A model generated the notes under the pieces. That model did no database searches. It was not told the DNA's origin and saw only the letters and a program-made list of their open reading frames with translations. Source: Psoroptes ovis (lineage: Eukaryota > Arthropoda > Arachnida > Sarcoptiformes > Psoroptidae). From it: a DNA stretch of 64,000 nt. The translations under genes were made by a program, and so were the position numbers. The stretch spans positions 2,294,001 through 2,358,000 of the forward strand of contig PQWQ01000003.1 of NCBI GenBank assembly GCA_002943765.1. Reading direction: 5' to 3'. Positions 14,201-23,600 of the stretch are shown piece after piece; the first letter of the stretch is position 1, and each line of letters starts with the position of its first letter.

Positions 14201-15808
14201 AAAAATTTATTCAATTTTGATTGAACTTTGAATTGAATCTGAATCGTTGTCGATGAAATGGAATCGAAAATGTTTTTTTGAAAACAAACAAAAATAATTT
14301 CACAAAAATTGTATCGAATATGCCATATGTCGAAATGCTTGAAATCCAATAAAATCTAATGACAATTGACAGTCTAAAATTGAAAGATTGACAACGAATT
14401 TCATAAATCATCAATCATCGAATCGATTAAACGAATCAAGACGGAATCGATCGGTTCATTGATTGATTGACAATGAAAATTTCAATAAACATTCAATTCA
14501 TTCTGATTTTTTTCTCAAATTTAATTCAATTTATATCGAATTATCCATTTAAAATTATCCTAAATTGGATTACTTCTCGATCCTTCTGGAAAATTTGATC
14601 TATTTTTGAGCAAAATTTCAAAATTACTGAGAATATTGAAATCTGTGAAAATTGCCCATCAATTTCTGGTCCTATTTGTCTTTTAGTATGAATCAAAATG
14701 ACAAATTCGTCGTTAAAACAATTTCGATGTGGAAAAAATCTCAACGCATGATGATCATTTTTCTATAATAATTTTGAACAATGATAATGTTCAATGGAAT
14801 TGAATGGAATAACAAACAATAAAGTTCAGTGAATTATCAACGAATCGATTTTTTTTTTTTTTTTTGATAATTTTCTTGAAACAGGTGTCTTTGATTCATA
14901 CATTCATTCATTATTCAAAGTACAATCATTTATATTATTTATCAAAATTTGCAATCGATCATTTGATCAAAATCAATATCAATATTCATTTATTATCAGT
15001 CATTTATCAATCAAAAATCTGATCTCTCTGAATCCTCTTAAACAATCTTTAAATTTGAATCTTTAAAACTCAAAGTTTATTTGTTTTTTTAATTAAAATT
15101 AAATTTGATTACAAATTCTAGATGTTTGATTGAATTTTCAATGTTCATTCAATATTTCGCTTCGATATCATCATCTTTAAAACTTAATAAATTTTTAATA
15201 CTCAATCAAATGTCAAGAACAAATTGTCAAGAAACTTTAAGAGGAAAAGATGGGCACATATTTATGCAATTTCATGAAAATGTTTGAATAACATTCACTC
15301 ATACACTTAATCTTTAATCTTGATTCAAAAAAAAAATTTAATTTAATTCAGTTCGTTACGTTTATTAAAGCTTTCAAAGCTTCCTTAAATTTCATAATGA
15401 CAAAATGTATTCGTTAATATTTACTTTAAATTCAAATCTTTCAATCTTTCATTCATTTTGTTCTTTTCGCAAAGTTTAATGAATTAATAAAACACAGAAA
15501 TTTTTATTGAATTTTATTTCATTCATTTATTCATTTAAAATTTCATACATTCCAATATTTTAATTTCTTGCAATAATCATATCGAATCAGGCGAGAAAAA
15601 AATATTATTATTATTATTATTATTAAAATCATCATTACATTTTCCGGTATTTTTTTCCTTGATAATCATTTCGAAATCACACTGAAAGTACTGAAAATTT
15701 TTCAAAGAAAATTGATAATAAAATGCAATGTCTGTGTCAACATCAAACAACAAATTTGAATTGAATTTTTTTCTCATATGAAAATTCAGAAAAATTTGAT
15801 ATTAAAAA

Positions 15809-15812
15809 CTTT
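15809..15812. repeat. Candidate target-site duplication CTTT, left copy
   Basis: The four bases CTTT directly precede the left LTR of the Gypsy element, and the same four bases follow the right LTR at 20606-20609. This is the expected signature of integration. The caveat is that CTTT also sits just inside the right LTR at 20326-20329. Confidence 0.6.
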
Positions 15813-16088
15813 TGTAGAGATTTGGTATAGACTTTATCAGAAGGTTAATGATAAATTTTGGTTATATTTTATTTTAACATGTTAAGGGTTTATATACAAT
15901 TTGAAAAACATAATGAAGTTATGATTAATAATTACTAATTAATGAATTGTGAATTTATCAGAATATAATGAATCATAAACTGACAAATCAATGAGTGATA
16001 ATGACAAAGAATGAATAAGAATTTAAGGTAACAATGAATGAATGACTGAATGATGAATTAACGAATCATTCATAAGTCATACTCTTCA
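15813..16088 (-). repeat. 3' LTR of the Gypsy element
   Basis: This is the 276-bp terminal repeat at the pol side, identical to the copy at 20330-20605 except for G at 15843. On the element strand it starts TGAAG and ends CTACA, giving short imperfect inverted ends. Identity to the other copy continues five bases outward (ACTTT at 15808-15812), so the true boundary could be slightly longer. Confidence 0.93.
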
Positions 16089-16092
16089 TGCG

Positions 16093-16100
16093 TCCCCCCT
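16093..16100 (-). other. Polypurine tract of the Gypsy element
   Basis: On the minus strand AGGGGGGA lies four bases before the 3' LTR and overlaps the last two bases of the pol stop codon. Such purine tracts prime plus-strand synthesis in LTR elements. Its placement supports the element's orientation and LTR boundary. Confidence 0.75.
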
Positions 16101-19100
16101 AAGATGCTCGAGGTCGACCACGTGACCTAGGGATGTTGAATCGAACGTTTTTGATGTTGGAGGACGATGGTTTTAAACGATCTATCGATACAGATTCTTG
16201 AGTTGAACCTTTTTGGATGATGTATGTATGTTGACGACGTTCCAGGACTTTAAATGGTCCGATGTATGGTCGATCTAGAGGTCGACGTGGAGCATCGTTT
16301 CTGACCAACACGTACTCGCACTCTTGCAGTGCTTTCGGTGGTTTTAAAATGGGTTTGTTTACTCTCGTTGGTTGAGCTGGTAATTTCTTGATCAATGATC
16401 GAAGTTGTTCCAAGAACTTCGAGGTATCACAGGAAGGATCTACTTGTTCAAGGGGTAGATCAGCAGGCATTGGTACGTTTTCGCCAAATGTCATCTCGGC
16501 TGGTGAAGCACGGAGATCTTCCTTGTAGGTAGTTCTAATACCTAGCATCACCAAAGGAAGTGCGTCTACCCAATCTTCGTTGTTCCATAATACGCAGCGA
16601 AGTGAGTCCTTCAATTGACGATGAAATCGTTCCACCATTCCGTTGGCTCGTGGGTGGTACGCTGATGTTCTGATGCGTTTGGTACCCAACATCTTGAGCA
16701 TCGCGTTGAAGAATTTTGACTCGAATTGAGTACCCTGATCCGTGGTTATCGTCTGCGGCACACCATAACGGGATATCCAGGTATGCATTACTGCTGCCGC
16801 TACCTCCTCCGCAGTTATTGAACGCAATGGTGTTGCTTCCGGCCACCTCGAAAAACGATCCACCATTGTCAATAAATAACGATATCCCTTGCACTCATTC
16901 AAGATGACCAGGTCGATGTGCAGGTGCTGGAACCTCTTCCCAGGAATGGGAATTGGTACCGGTGGTGTTCTTATGTGACGAGTAATTTTTGAGGATTGAC
17001 AGTCGACACATTCCTGACACATCTTATGAATATCGTAGACCATGGTCGGCCAGTAATATTTTTCTTGAATGGTGCGTTTGGTTGGACGATAACCAGGATG
17101 ATTAATACAATGATAAGCGTTGAACACTTTGCGTCTTAACGCAAGTGGGATGAACGGTTTGCCATTTTTGGTGATAACCATTTGATTGTTGGATATGACA
17201 ACCGGAACCAGAGTTTTATCATCTTTAAGCTGATTCAATTCAGCATCATTTTTCTGAGCTTCGATCAATTCTTCGATGGACCAAGATGTTTCGTTGATAT
17301 CGAGTGCAGCAACTCGTGATAAGGTATCGGCCACTACATTCGCGTCACCGTTGATATATTGAATATCATTAGTGAATTGTGATATAAAATCAAGCTGACG
17401 TGCTTGACGAGGTGACTTTTCAGTTGTTGATTGAAGTGCGAATGTAAGTGGGCGATGATCGGTTAATACAGTAAATTTCCGACCTTCCAGAAGGTAACGG
17501 AAATACTTGATCGATTTATAAATTGCCAATAATTCTCGGTCGAAAGTTGAATATTTTTGTTCAGCTGCAGATAAAGATTTCGAGAAAAAGGCTAATGGTC
17601 GAAATTCGTTGTTGATCTTCTGTTGGACTACAGCACCAATGGCTGTGTTGGATGCATCAGTGGATAAGAAATATGGAGCATTATCCACAGGATAATTTAG
17701 CATCGTCATATCAGCAAGAAGGTTTTTCACTTCTTGGAATGCTTTAGTATGATCATCCGTCCAAAGGAATTCTTTTTTCGGTGATGTCAGATCGTATAAT
17801 ATCTTCAACTTATCAGCTGCCATCCAAATGAATTTGCGATAGAAATTAAACATACCAAGGAATTTCAATAGTTGTTTACGATCACTTGGTATTGGAAATT
17901 TTTTGATTGCTTCGACCTTGTCGGTCATCGGATGGATACCATTTGCATCGATGTGATGGCCAAGAAAATCAAGTTCGGTCTTCATGAATGAACATTTGTC
18001 GAGGTTGATGACGAGACCATTATCTTTCAGTCGCTGGAAAACTATTTCCAGATTCTTCAGGTGGTTTTCTTGCTTTTCATCACTGATTACCAGCAGATCG
18101 TCCAGATAAGGATATATGAAATCCAAATCTCTGAAGATGCTGTCCATAAATCTTTGGAATGTGTTCGGAGCATTACACAAGCCGAAGGGCATGAATAAAA
18201 ATTCGAAAGACCCAAACGGTGTGATGATTGCTGTCTTTTCAATATCTTCAGGTTTAATCGGTATTTGATGATAAGCTGATTTCAAATCGATTTTCGTGAA
18301 GAGTTTTGCAGACCCTACGTTATTAAAGAAGTCATGCAAATTTGGGATATTATATCGATCTTTTTTGGTCACTGAATTCAATAATCGATAATCACCACAA
18401 GGGCGAATTGAACCATCAGGTTTTGTGACGCAATGTAATGGTGATGACCATGGTGAATTGGATGGACGGATTATCTTCAATTTCAACAGCTGATCGAACT
18501 CTGCTTTGGCCAACTTGTACTTGTCCGGCGCAAGGCGTCGACATCTCTGACGAATTGGTTGACCAGTTGTGATGATTTGATGTTCAACAGAGTGCTTCAC
18601 GGGCCCATCAATTTTGGTTAAAGATGGCCGGGCAATTTCTGGATATTTTTTAAGTAGCAAAGCTACAGGTGAAGACTGGTCAATGATGTTGATGCTGAAA
18701 ACACGATCGGTGGTGTCAGCTTTAATCGCTGTGTTATCCGTCATATCGATCAAATTCTTGGTGGCCACTCGTGGTACTAAATCAAAATATTCTAAGAAAT
18801 CGGCTCCAATGATTGGTACATCGATTTGTGCGATTACAAAGTCGTATAAAAATTTTCTTTTAAAACCAAGATCGATTAGCTTGGTGATGGTACCATACGT
18901 ATATATCTTTGAATTGTTTACTGCCGTTGCGTAAGATGTTGGTGATGGCAAATTCTTCATGAACTTGGCTGGCCAAACGCATATATCGGAGCCAGTATCA
19001 ATGAGTATCTTTGTTCGAGAAATACGGTCGAAAACAAAGAGGCGTTTGGCACGGGGAGAATCGATCTGGTTTACAGATGTTCTCCCCGGTTCGAGTTTTC

Positions 19101-19185
19101 CGAAGCCGGTGTTTCTGGTATCGATGCAACCGATGCGGTGCTTATAGCACGTGATAATGTTCTGTCGATGGAACTGACGATACAT
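16099..19185 (-). CDS. Gypsy Pol polyprotein (PR-RT-RH-IN)
   Basis: A 1028-codon open frame without breaks. Numbering from its first open codon, it shows the protease DTGSD at 63-67, RT with YLDD at 360-363, RNase H acidic residues D510, E551 and D576, and integrase zinc site H692, H696, C723, C726. The integrase core is D758, D816, E852, the classic D,D35E spacing, followed by a GPF module near 976-978. It overlaps gag by 115 bp and lies in the -1 frame relative to it, so it is probably made as a Gag-Pol fusion by ribosomal frameshifting. The first methionine is not assumed to be a true start. No standard slippery heptamer is obvious in the overlap. All catalytic residues are present, consistent with a functional element. 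Confidence 0.95.
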   Translation of the reverse strand: MYRQFHRQNIITCYKHRIGCIDTRNTGFGKLEPGRTSVNQIDSPRAKRLFVFDRISRTKILIDTGSDICVWPAKFMKNLPSPTSYATAVNNSKIYTYGTITKLIDLGFKRKFLYDFVIAQIDVPIIGADFLEYFDLVPRVATKNLIDMTDNTAIKADTTDRVFSINIIDQSSPVALLLKKYPEIARPSLTKIDGPVKHSVEHQIITTGQPIRQRCRRLAPDKYKLAKAEFDQLLKLKIIRPSNSPWSSPLHCVTKPDGSIRPCGDYRLLNSVTKKDRYNIPNLHDFFNNVGSAKLFTKIDLKSAYHQIPIKPEDIEKTAIITPFGSFEFLFMPFGLCNAPNTFQRFMDSIFRDLDFIYPYLDDLLVISDEKQENHLKNLEIVFQRLKDNGLVINLDKCSFMKTELDFLGHHIDANGIHPMTDKVEAIKKFPIPSDRKQLLKFLGMFNFYRKFIWMAADKLKILYDLTSPKKEFLWTDDHTKAFQEVKNLLADMTMLNYPVDNAPYFLSTDASNTAIGAVVQQKINNEFRPLAFFSKSLSAAEQKYSTFDRELLAIYKSIKYFRYLLEGRKFTVLTDHRPLTFALQSTTEKSPRQARQLDFISQFTNDIQYINGDANVVADTLSRVAALDINETSWSIEELIEAQKNDAELNQLKDDKTLVPVVISNNQMVITKNGKPFIPLALRRKVFNAYHCINHPGYRPTKRTIQEKYYWPTMVYDIHKMCQECVDCQSSKITRHIRTPPVPIPIPGKRFQHLHIDLVILNECKGYRYLLTMVDRFSRWPEATPLRSITAEEVAAAVMHTWISRYGVPQTITTDQGTQFESKFFNAMLKMLGTKRIRTSAYHPRANGMVERFHRQLKDSLRCVLWNNEDWVDALPLVMLGIRTTYKEDLRASPAEMTFGENVPMPADLPLEQVDPSCDTSKFLEQLRSLIKKLPAQPTRVNKPILKPPKALQECEYVLVRNDAPRRPLDRPYIGPFKVLERRQHTYIIQKGSTQESVSIDRLKPSSSNIKNVRFNIPRSRGRPRAS

Positions 19186-20066
19186 CGGTTAACATATTGA
19201 CATTTTCTTGCATTTGCACCAAATCGTCTATGATAATAACAAAGTGGTTGGTTCCTACGTGGCTGGCGACGCGAACGACGACCAGGGCTTCGTCCACGGG
19301 ACCGATTCGATTGTTGCTGCTGACCATAATGTCTGAAAGGCTGTTGTTGTTGCCTGCTTTGATAATTGTATGGTTGATACGACTGGACGGAAGCCACGTC
19401 CCGTTTACATGTATTCCAAAATTGATCAGCTATTTGCAATAATTTTTTTCTATCGCTCACCACTGTTTGAACGGTATTGACTTGTTCTCGGATTTTTTCA
19501 TGGATACCAGACATAAATCTGTTCCAAATGACATCTTCACCAATATTCAAATTCTGAGCCTTGTTCAACAGGCGTTGGTAAAAAACAGATGGTTTTTCGT
19601 TAGTCATCGTCATTCCATCCAATATTTCATTCAATCGGGATTGTGCATTGTCTTCCATCACTTGCAATACGAGCTTTTTCAAGTCTTCGTACTTTCCTTC
19701 GTACCATTCAGACATCAAGAATCCAGAAATATCATTTTGTAAGCTGGTAGGTAAACGACGTAACAATAATCGAAACTTGTTGCGTTCGGTGAATTTCGCT
19801 GAACCAAATACTTCTTCTACCAGAAAGAAGAAAAGTCGTACGTTGTCGGGATTGAATGTTGGCATTTGATCGTTTGCATCTTTCAACGATAGAACACTGA
19901 CTTGGTCTTTATCGTTGAGTGTCAATCCAGCGATTTGTTCGGTCAAATTTTCCACCGTGGACGGACCTGGTTCAAATGGATTTGTCAACGTGCCACGACC
20001 TGAATCGTCAATTCTTGATTCAGGTGATTTATCGGTTGGAATTGATGGATCTTGAGAAGAAGACAT
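19071..20066 (-). CDS. Gypsy Gag with CHCC zinc motif
   Basis: A 331-residue structural protein that would form the element's particle and bind its RNA. The N-terminal two thirds hold a capsid-like region, including the segment around residues 70-220 rich in charged and leucine residues. A Gln/Arg-rich basic stretch (about 238-272) follows, then C276, H279, C289 and C295. The order C-H-C-C differs from the usual CCHC knuckle and is known from the CsRn1 clade; the last interval here is five residues. The ATG at 20066 opens the frame after a leader of about 260 bp. Its end overlaps pol, which lies one base back in frame. Confidence 0.9.
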   Translation of the reverse strand: MSSSQDPSIPTDKSPESRIDDSGRGTLTNPFEPGPSTVENLTEQIAGLTLNDKDQVSVLSLKDANDQMPTFNPDNVRLFFFLVEEVFGSAKFTERNKFRLLLRRLPTSLQNDISGFLMSEWYEGKYEDLKKLVLQVMEDNAQSRLNEILDGMTMTNEKPSVFYQRLLNKAQNLNIGEDVIWNRFMSGIHEKIREQVNTVQTVVSDRKKLLQIADQFWNTCKRDVASVQSYQPYNYQSRQQQQPFRHYGQQQQSNRSRGRSPGRRSRRQPRRNQPLCYYHRRFGANARKCQYVNRCIVSSIDRTLSRAISTASVASIPETPASENSNRGEHL

Positions 20067-20190
20067 TGATTAAGATTGGATGGTTGAGGAACGATAAGAT
20101 TTGATGTATAGATGGTGAAGATGAGATCAATGAATGATTAAATGAAATGAGATGAGATCGATATGGATACGATTATAGATATTATGTACA

Positions 20191-20235
20191 CAGATATGAT
20201 GGATACAGATATGATGGATATAGATATGATGATAA
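20191..20235. repeat. 15-bp tandem repeat in the Gypsy leader
   Basis: Three consecutive 15-bp units lie between the 5' LTR and gag. Units one and two (20191-20205 and 20206-20220) are identical, CAGATATGATGGATA, and the third (20221-20235) is diverged. Further ATATGGATA-like words lie just to the left. It sits in the untranslated leader, where packaging or dimerisation signals may lie; no function is shown. Confidence 0.8.
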
Positions 20236-20312
20236 TTGACTTGAAAAAATTTTGTAAACAATCGAAGATATAATAATGAACAAAATTAAAGCAATTGAAT
20301 TGAAAATTTCAA

Positions 20313-20325
20313 CGTCGGGTCACCA
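20313..20325 (-). other. Primer-binding site of the Gypsy element, tRNA-Trp-like
   Basis: On the minus strand TGGTGACCCGACG begins four bases (AAAG) after the 5' LTR. TGG complements the tRNA CCA end. The rest resembles the 3' end of animal tRNA-Trp but has one C fewer in the C run than the usual sequence. Use of tRNA-Trp is known for CsRn1-type elements. The match is from recollection of the tRNA and should be compared with this species' own tRNA set. Confidence 0.6.
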
Positions 20326-20329
20326 CTTT

Positions 20330-20605
20330 TGTAGAGATTTGGTATAGACTTTATCAGAAAGTTAATGATAAATTTTGGTTATATTTTATTTTAACATGTT
20401 AAGGGTTTATATACAATTTGAAAAACATAATGAAGTTATGATTAATAATTACTAATTAATGAATTGTGAATTTATCAGAATATAATGAATCATAAACTGA
20501 CAAATCAATGAGTGATAATGACAAAGAATGAATAAGAATTTAAGGTAACAATGAATGAATGACTGAATGATGAATTAACGAATCATTCATAAGTCATACT
20601 CTTCA
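20330..20605 (-). repeat. 5' LTR of the Gypsy element
   Basis: A 276-bp repeat matching 15813-16088 except for A at 20360. It should carry the element's promoter and polyadenylation signals; AT richness prevents naming a TATA box with confidence. CTTT follows at 20606-20609. Confidence 0.93.
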
Positions 20606-20609
20606 CTTT
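20606..20609. repeat. Candidate target-site duplication CTTT, right copy
   Basis: CTTT abuts the right LTR and matches 15809-15812, consistent with a 4-bp duplication of the target site. Confidence 0.6.
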
Positions 20610-23600
20610 TATATTTATAAATTTTATATTATTCAATCAAATCATTTTCCACCACTCATAATTAGAATGAATTTATCTGAAATTTTAAATTTTCCGAAAA
20701 ATTTTCGGGAAAAAACAAAATCAGCTTTTGGTTTGATTCGATTCGATTCATCATCATCATTTTTTTTTCTTCAAAAAAAAAAACCTAAGATCATCATGTC
20801 AAATCAGTTATTTGCTTAAATGGCCAATGACCGCGAATAAATTTGTCGTCAAGTGTACAAGTTTTTATCTTTTTTCGATGATACAAGTTTTGATAAAAAT
20901 TTAAAGAATTTCTTTGATCTTTTTTTTGGGGTAAAAATCTTAAATGAAAAAAAGATTCAACAAGTGTCAAAAAATATTTTCGAATTAATCAAAATTTTTT
21001 CAAAATTCAAAAAGCGCCATCGATCGTTTGATATTGGTAAATCATTTCTCGATTCATTCAGGTCTATTCTGTCAAAATTGATCATAGAATCATTTTGCTC
21101 GAATAATCGGGTCATTTAATCGAAAAATAACATTGAGTTATGGTTTGAAAATGGACAATTTTTCTATGCATTCAAACCATTTTATTGTATTTTTATTTGT
21201 TAATATTTGTATGCTCAAATTTCCCTTAAAAAATTATTATTTTAATCCATTCATACATTTCAATTCAAATTCATTCATTAATTCATTAATTAATAAAACA
21301 AAAATGATAATAAATATCGAACACATACATTTGAAATTGAAATCAAAACCTAAAATATTTGAGAAAAAATCAAAACGTATTTATTCGTATATCAATATTG
21401 CCATTGGGAGTAACGCCGCTACGTTTGATCAAATCTTTATGTATTTTTTATTTTCATTCATTCATTCATCTTTTAAACATCATTATTATAATCGGTTGAC
21501 CACAGTTATCTCTTTAAATGATTTTTTCTGCTTTTAGTTTTAGTTTTATTTTTATTGTTGTTGATATTTTTTTCTGATTTCACTCAATATTTTGCTCGCT
21601 GTTCCTCTCAGTTATTTGTGTCCGAACCTACCAAAAATGCTTTGGCTATTGGCTATCGGATAATGCGAATAATCATTTATGAATAAAATTATCATCATCA
21701 TTTTTTCCAATTTCTTTTTAAATACTCTAGAAACAGATGAAAAAAAGCTAAAAATTGAAATGAGATTTGATATCTAAGAAATAAAAAAAATGATAAATTT
21801 CACTACATTTTTCTTTTAATCACATTCAAAGTATTAAAACAAAAAAGATAAAAGAAATGAAAAATTATCACATTTGAATCATTAGAATTAATGAATGAAT
21901 GAATATCTGTGAAGACTAATGTGGATAAAATGAATGAATACGTAATAAATTCAATGAATGAATTTTCATTGATTTTATTTTCTTGTCAAATGAAGAAAAA
22001 ATTCGCGAAAGGTTTTGATTTATGTTCTTTTTCTCGCATCGATAAATGAATAAATTCCTCGACAAAATATTCAAGCAAATTCATATAAATCAAGCACGTA
22101 TTTCGAAATAAATGAAATGAAAATCACCTAATCACAAGAAAATATTGAAAATATTTCCATTCGAGAAAAAACACCGTCAAGACATTTATCAATATTTAAA
22201 TATTAAACACTTTGAATATGAAATCAAAATAAAATAAGTCAAACATCTTCAATTAATATGTAAATTCAAAATAATTATTTATGTAATTAAACGAAAAAAT
22301 TTGTGAATTATGCAATAACAGCAACAACAACAATTTAATTAAATTGAATTAATTTGAATCCAAATTGTAAATGATGAATAAATGAATGAATGAATTGATT
22401 AATTTCAATATTAATTAAGAAGGAAATTAGAAATTGTAATGCGACAAACAAGTACACATTTATTCATTTATGAATCAATCAATGAATACTGAAATCAAAA
22501 TTAAATTATGAATCAATGATTGCAGTCACAAATATTGAAATGGAAAGAAATAAAAAAAACTTCCGTTTCAATTGTTGCATCAAATAGAGTAAAATGAATA
22601 AATCGAATCAAAAGGTCCATTTCAAAAAGGGGAAAAATTTTTTTGAATGTTTCAATCATTATTAAGTTTCTAAGTCAATTATGAATTAATGGTTTTAGAT
22701 TTTGAATTTATCTTGTTATTTTCAGCTGGCCAAAGGCTTAATTAGAGCTTTTTTTTCAATCTTTCATTAATGCTGAATTGAAAATTCATGTTCAGCTAAA
22801 TGGCAAATGATCATCAACAAAGAACAAACCAAGATCGTTTCTTGTCATCTAAATTAATTCGATTATGTCAAGTAAACCCAGAAAAAAACACATTTCAAAT
22901 CATGTCCATTTGAGATTCAATTACTGAGAATAGAAAAATCAATCTGATTCAATCAATCATCATTTGTGTGATCATTTTTCTCGAATATGGTCAACGAATG
23001 GAGATAAGAAAAAATCCTCATTTTCTAGATTTCAGATCAAATCAGAGCACAAATCATTCAATCAATTTTCATATTTATTGTTTTATTTCCATGAATTTTC
23101 ACACATATTTGACCGAAAAAAAATTGAATTAAACAAAATGAAATCGGACACAAACACACTTGAATTCGATTGAAAAACTTGTTGATTGATTATCATTATT
23201 ATTGCTATTATCATAATTTAATAATCCGTAATGACACCATTTATGGTTTTTTACCAACATTTGATTTTATTCCATTTCGGAGATATAAATATTTTTAGTC
23301 GAATAATTTCGACTATAAAATGCATTTCTGTATTTCATTTTTTCAATTTAGATCAAAAAGAAAAATTTTTGTGAATAAAATCAATGGAAATAAAAACAAA
23401 AATAATAAATGTTATTATTCAAGGGAAAAAAATTGGTCAAAAAATAGATCATTATTATCTATTAGAAACATATTTTGATTGAATTTTTATTTTCTACAAT
23501 CAATGTTTTGGGCTATATTGAATTTCAATTAAAATTATCAATTCAAAGCCTTCAAAAAATTTCGATATTCATCAGCAAAAACAGGCCAAAAATTAAAATA

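Larger units (their letters stand above)
1..15812. other. AT-rich non-coding stretch, no supported gene
   Basis: About 15.8 kb of AT-rich sequence with many homopolymer runs, ATT/ATG/CAT trinucleotide arrays and short palindromes. Open frames here reach at most about 137 codons. They lack recognisable domains, have composition like the surrounding DNA and show no convincing splice-site context. No tRNA-like T-arm or rRNA segment was seen. It may be intergenic or a large intron. Items described separately are a mini-mariner relic near 4.3 kb, hairpins at 3568 and 5161, and a T20 run at 1654-1673. Confidence 0.6.
15813..20605 (-). mobile_element. Complete Ty3/Gypsy LTR retrotransposon, CsRn1-like
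   Basis: A 4793-bp element read on the minus strand: 5' LTR (20330-20605), primer-binding site, leader, gag, pol in the -1 frame, polypurine tract and 3' LTR (15813-16088). The LTRs start TG and end CA and differ at one base seen (G at 15843, A at 20360), so insertion looks recent. The pol order protease, reverse transcriptase, RNase H, integrase is that of Ty3/Gypsy. A C-H-C-C zinc motif in Gag and a tRNA-Trp-like primer site are traits known for the CsRn1 clade. No envelope frame follows pol: the stop lies 10 bp from the 3' LTR. All frames look intact, so autonomous activity is possible. Clade placement is from motifs, not a tree. Confidence 0.93.

Noticed and set aside
16535..19147. Several open frames overlapping the Gypsy pol region in other frames
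   Set aside because: Shadows of the pol reading frame, which has higher GC than the host DNA; no domains of their own.
21133..21537. 134-codon open frame on the plus strand
   Set aside because: Dominated by Phe, Ile, Asn and His from ATT/CAT microsatellite words; no domain, no signal of selection visible.
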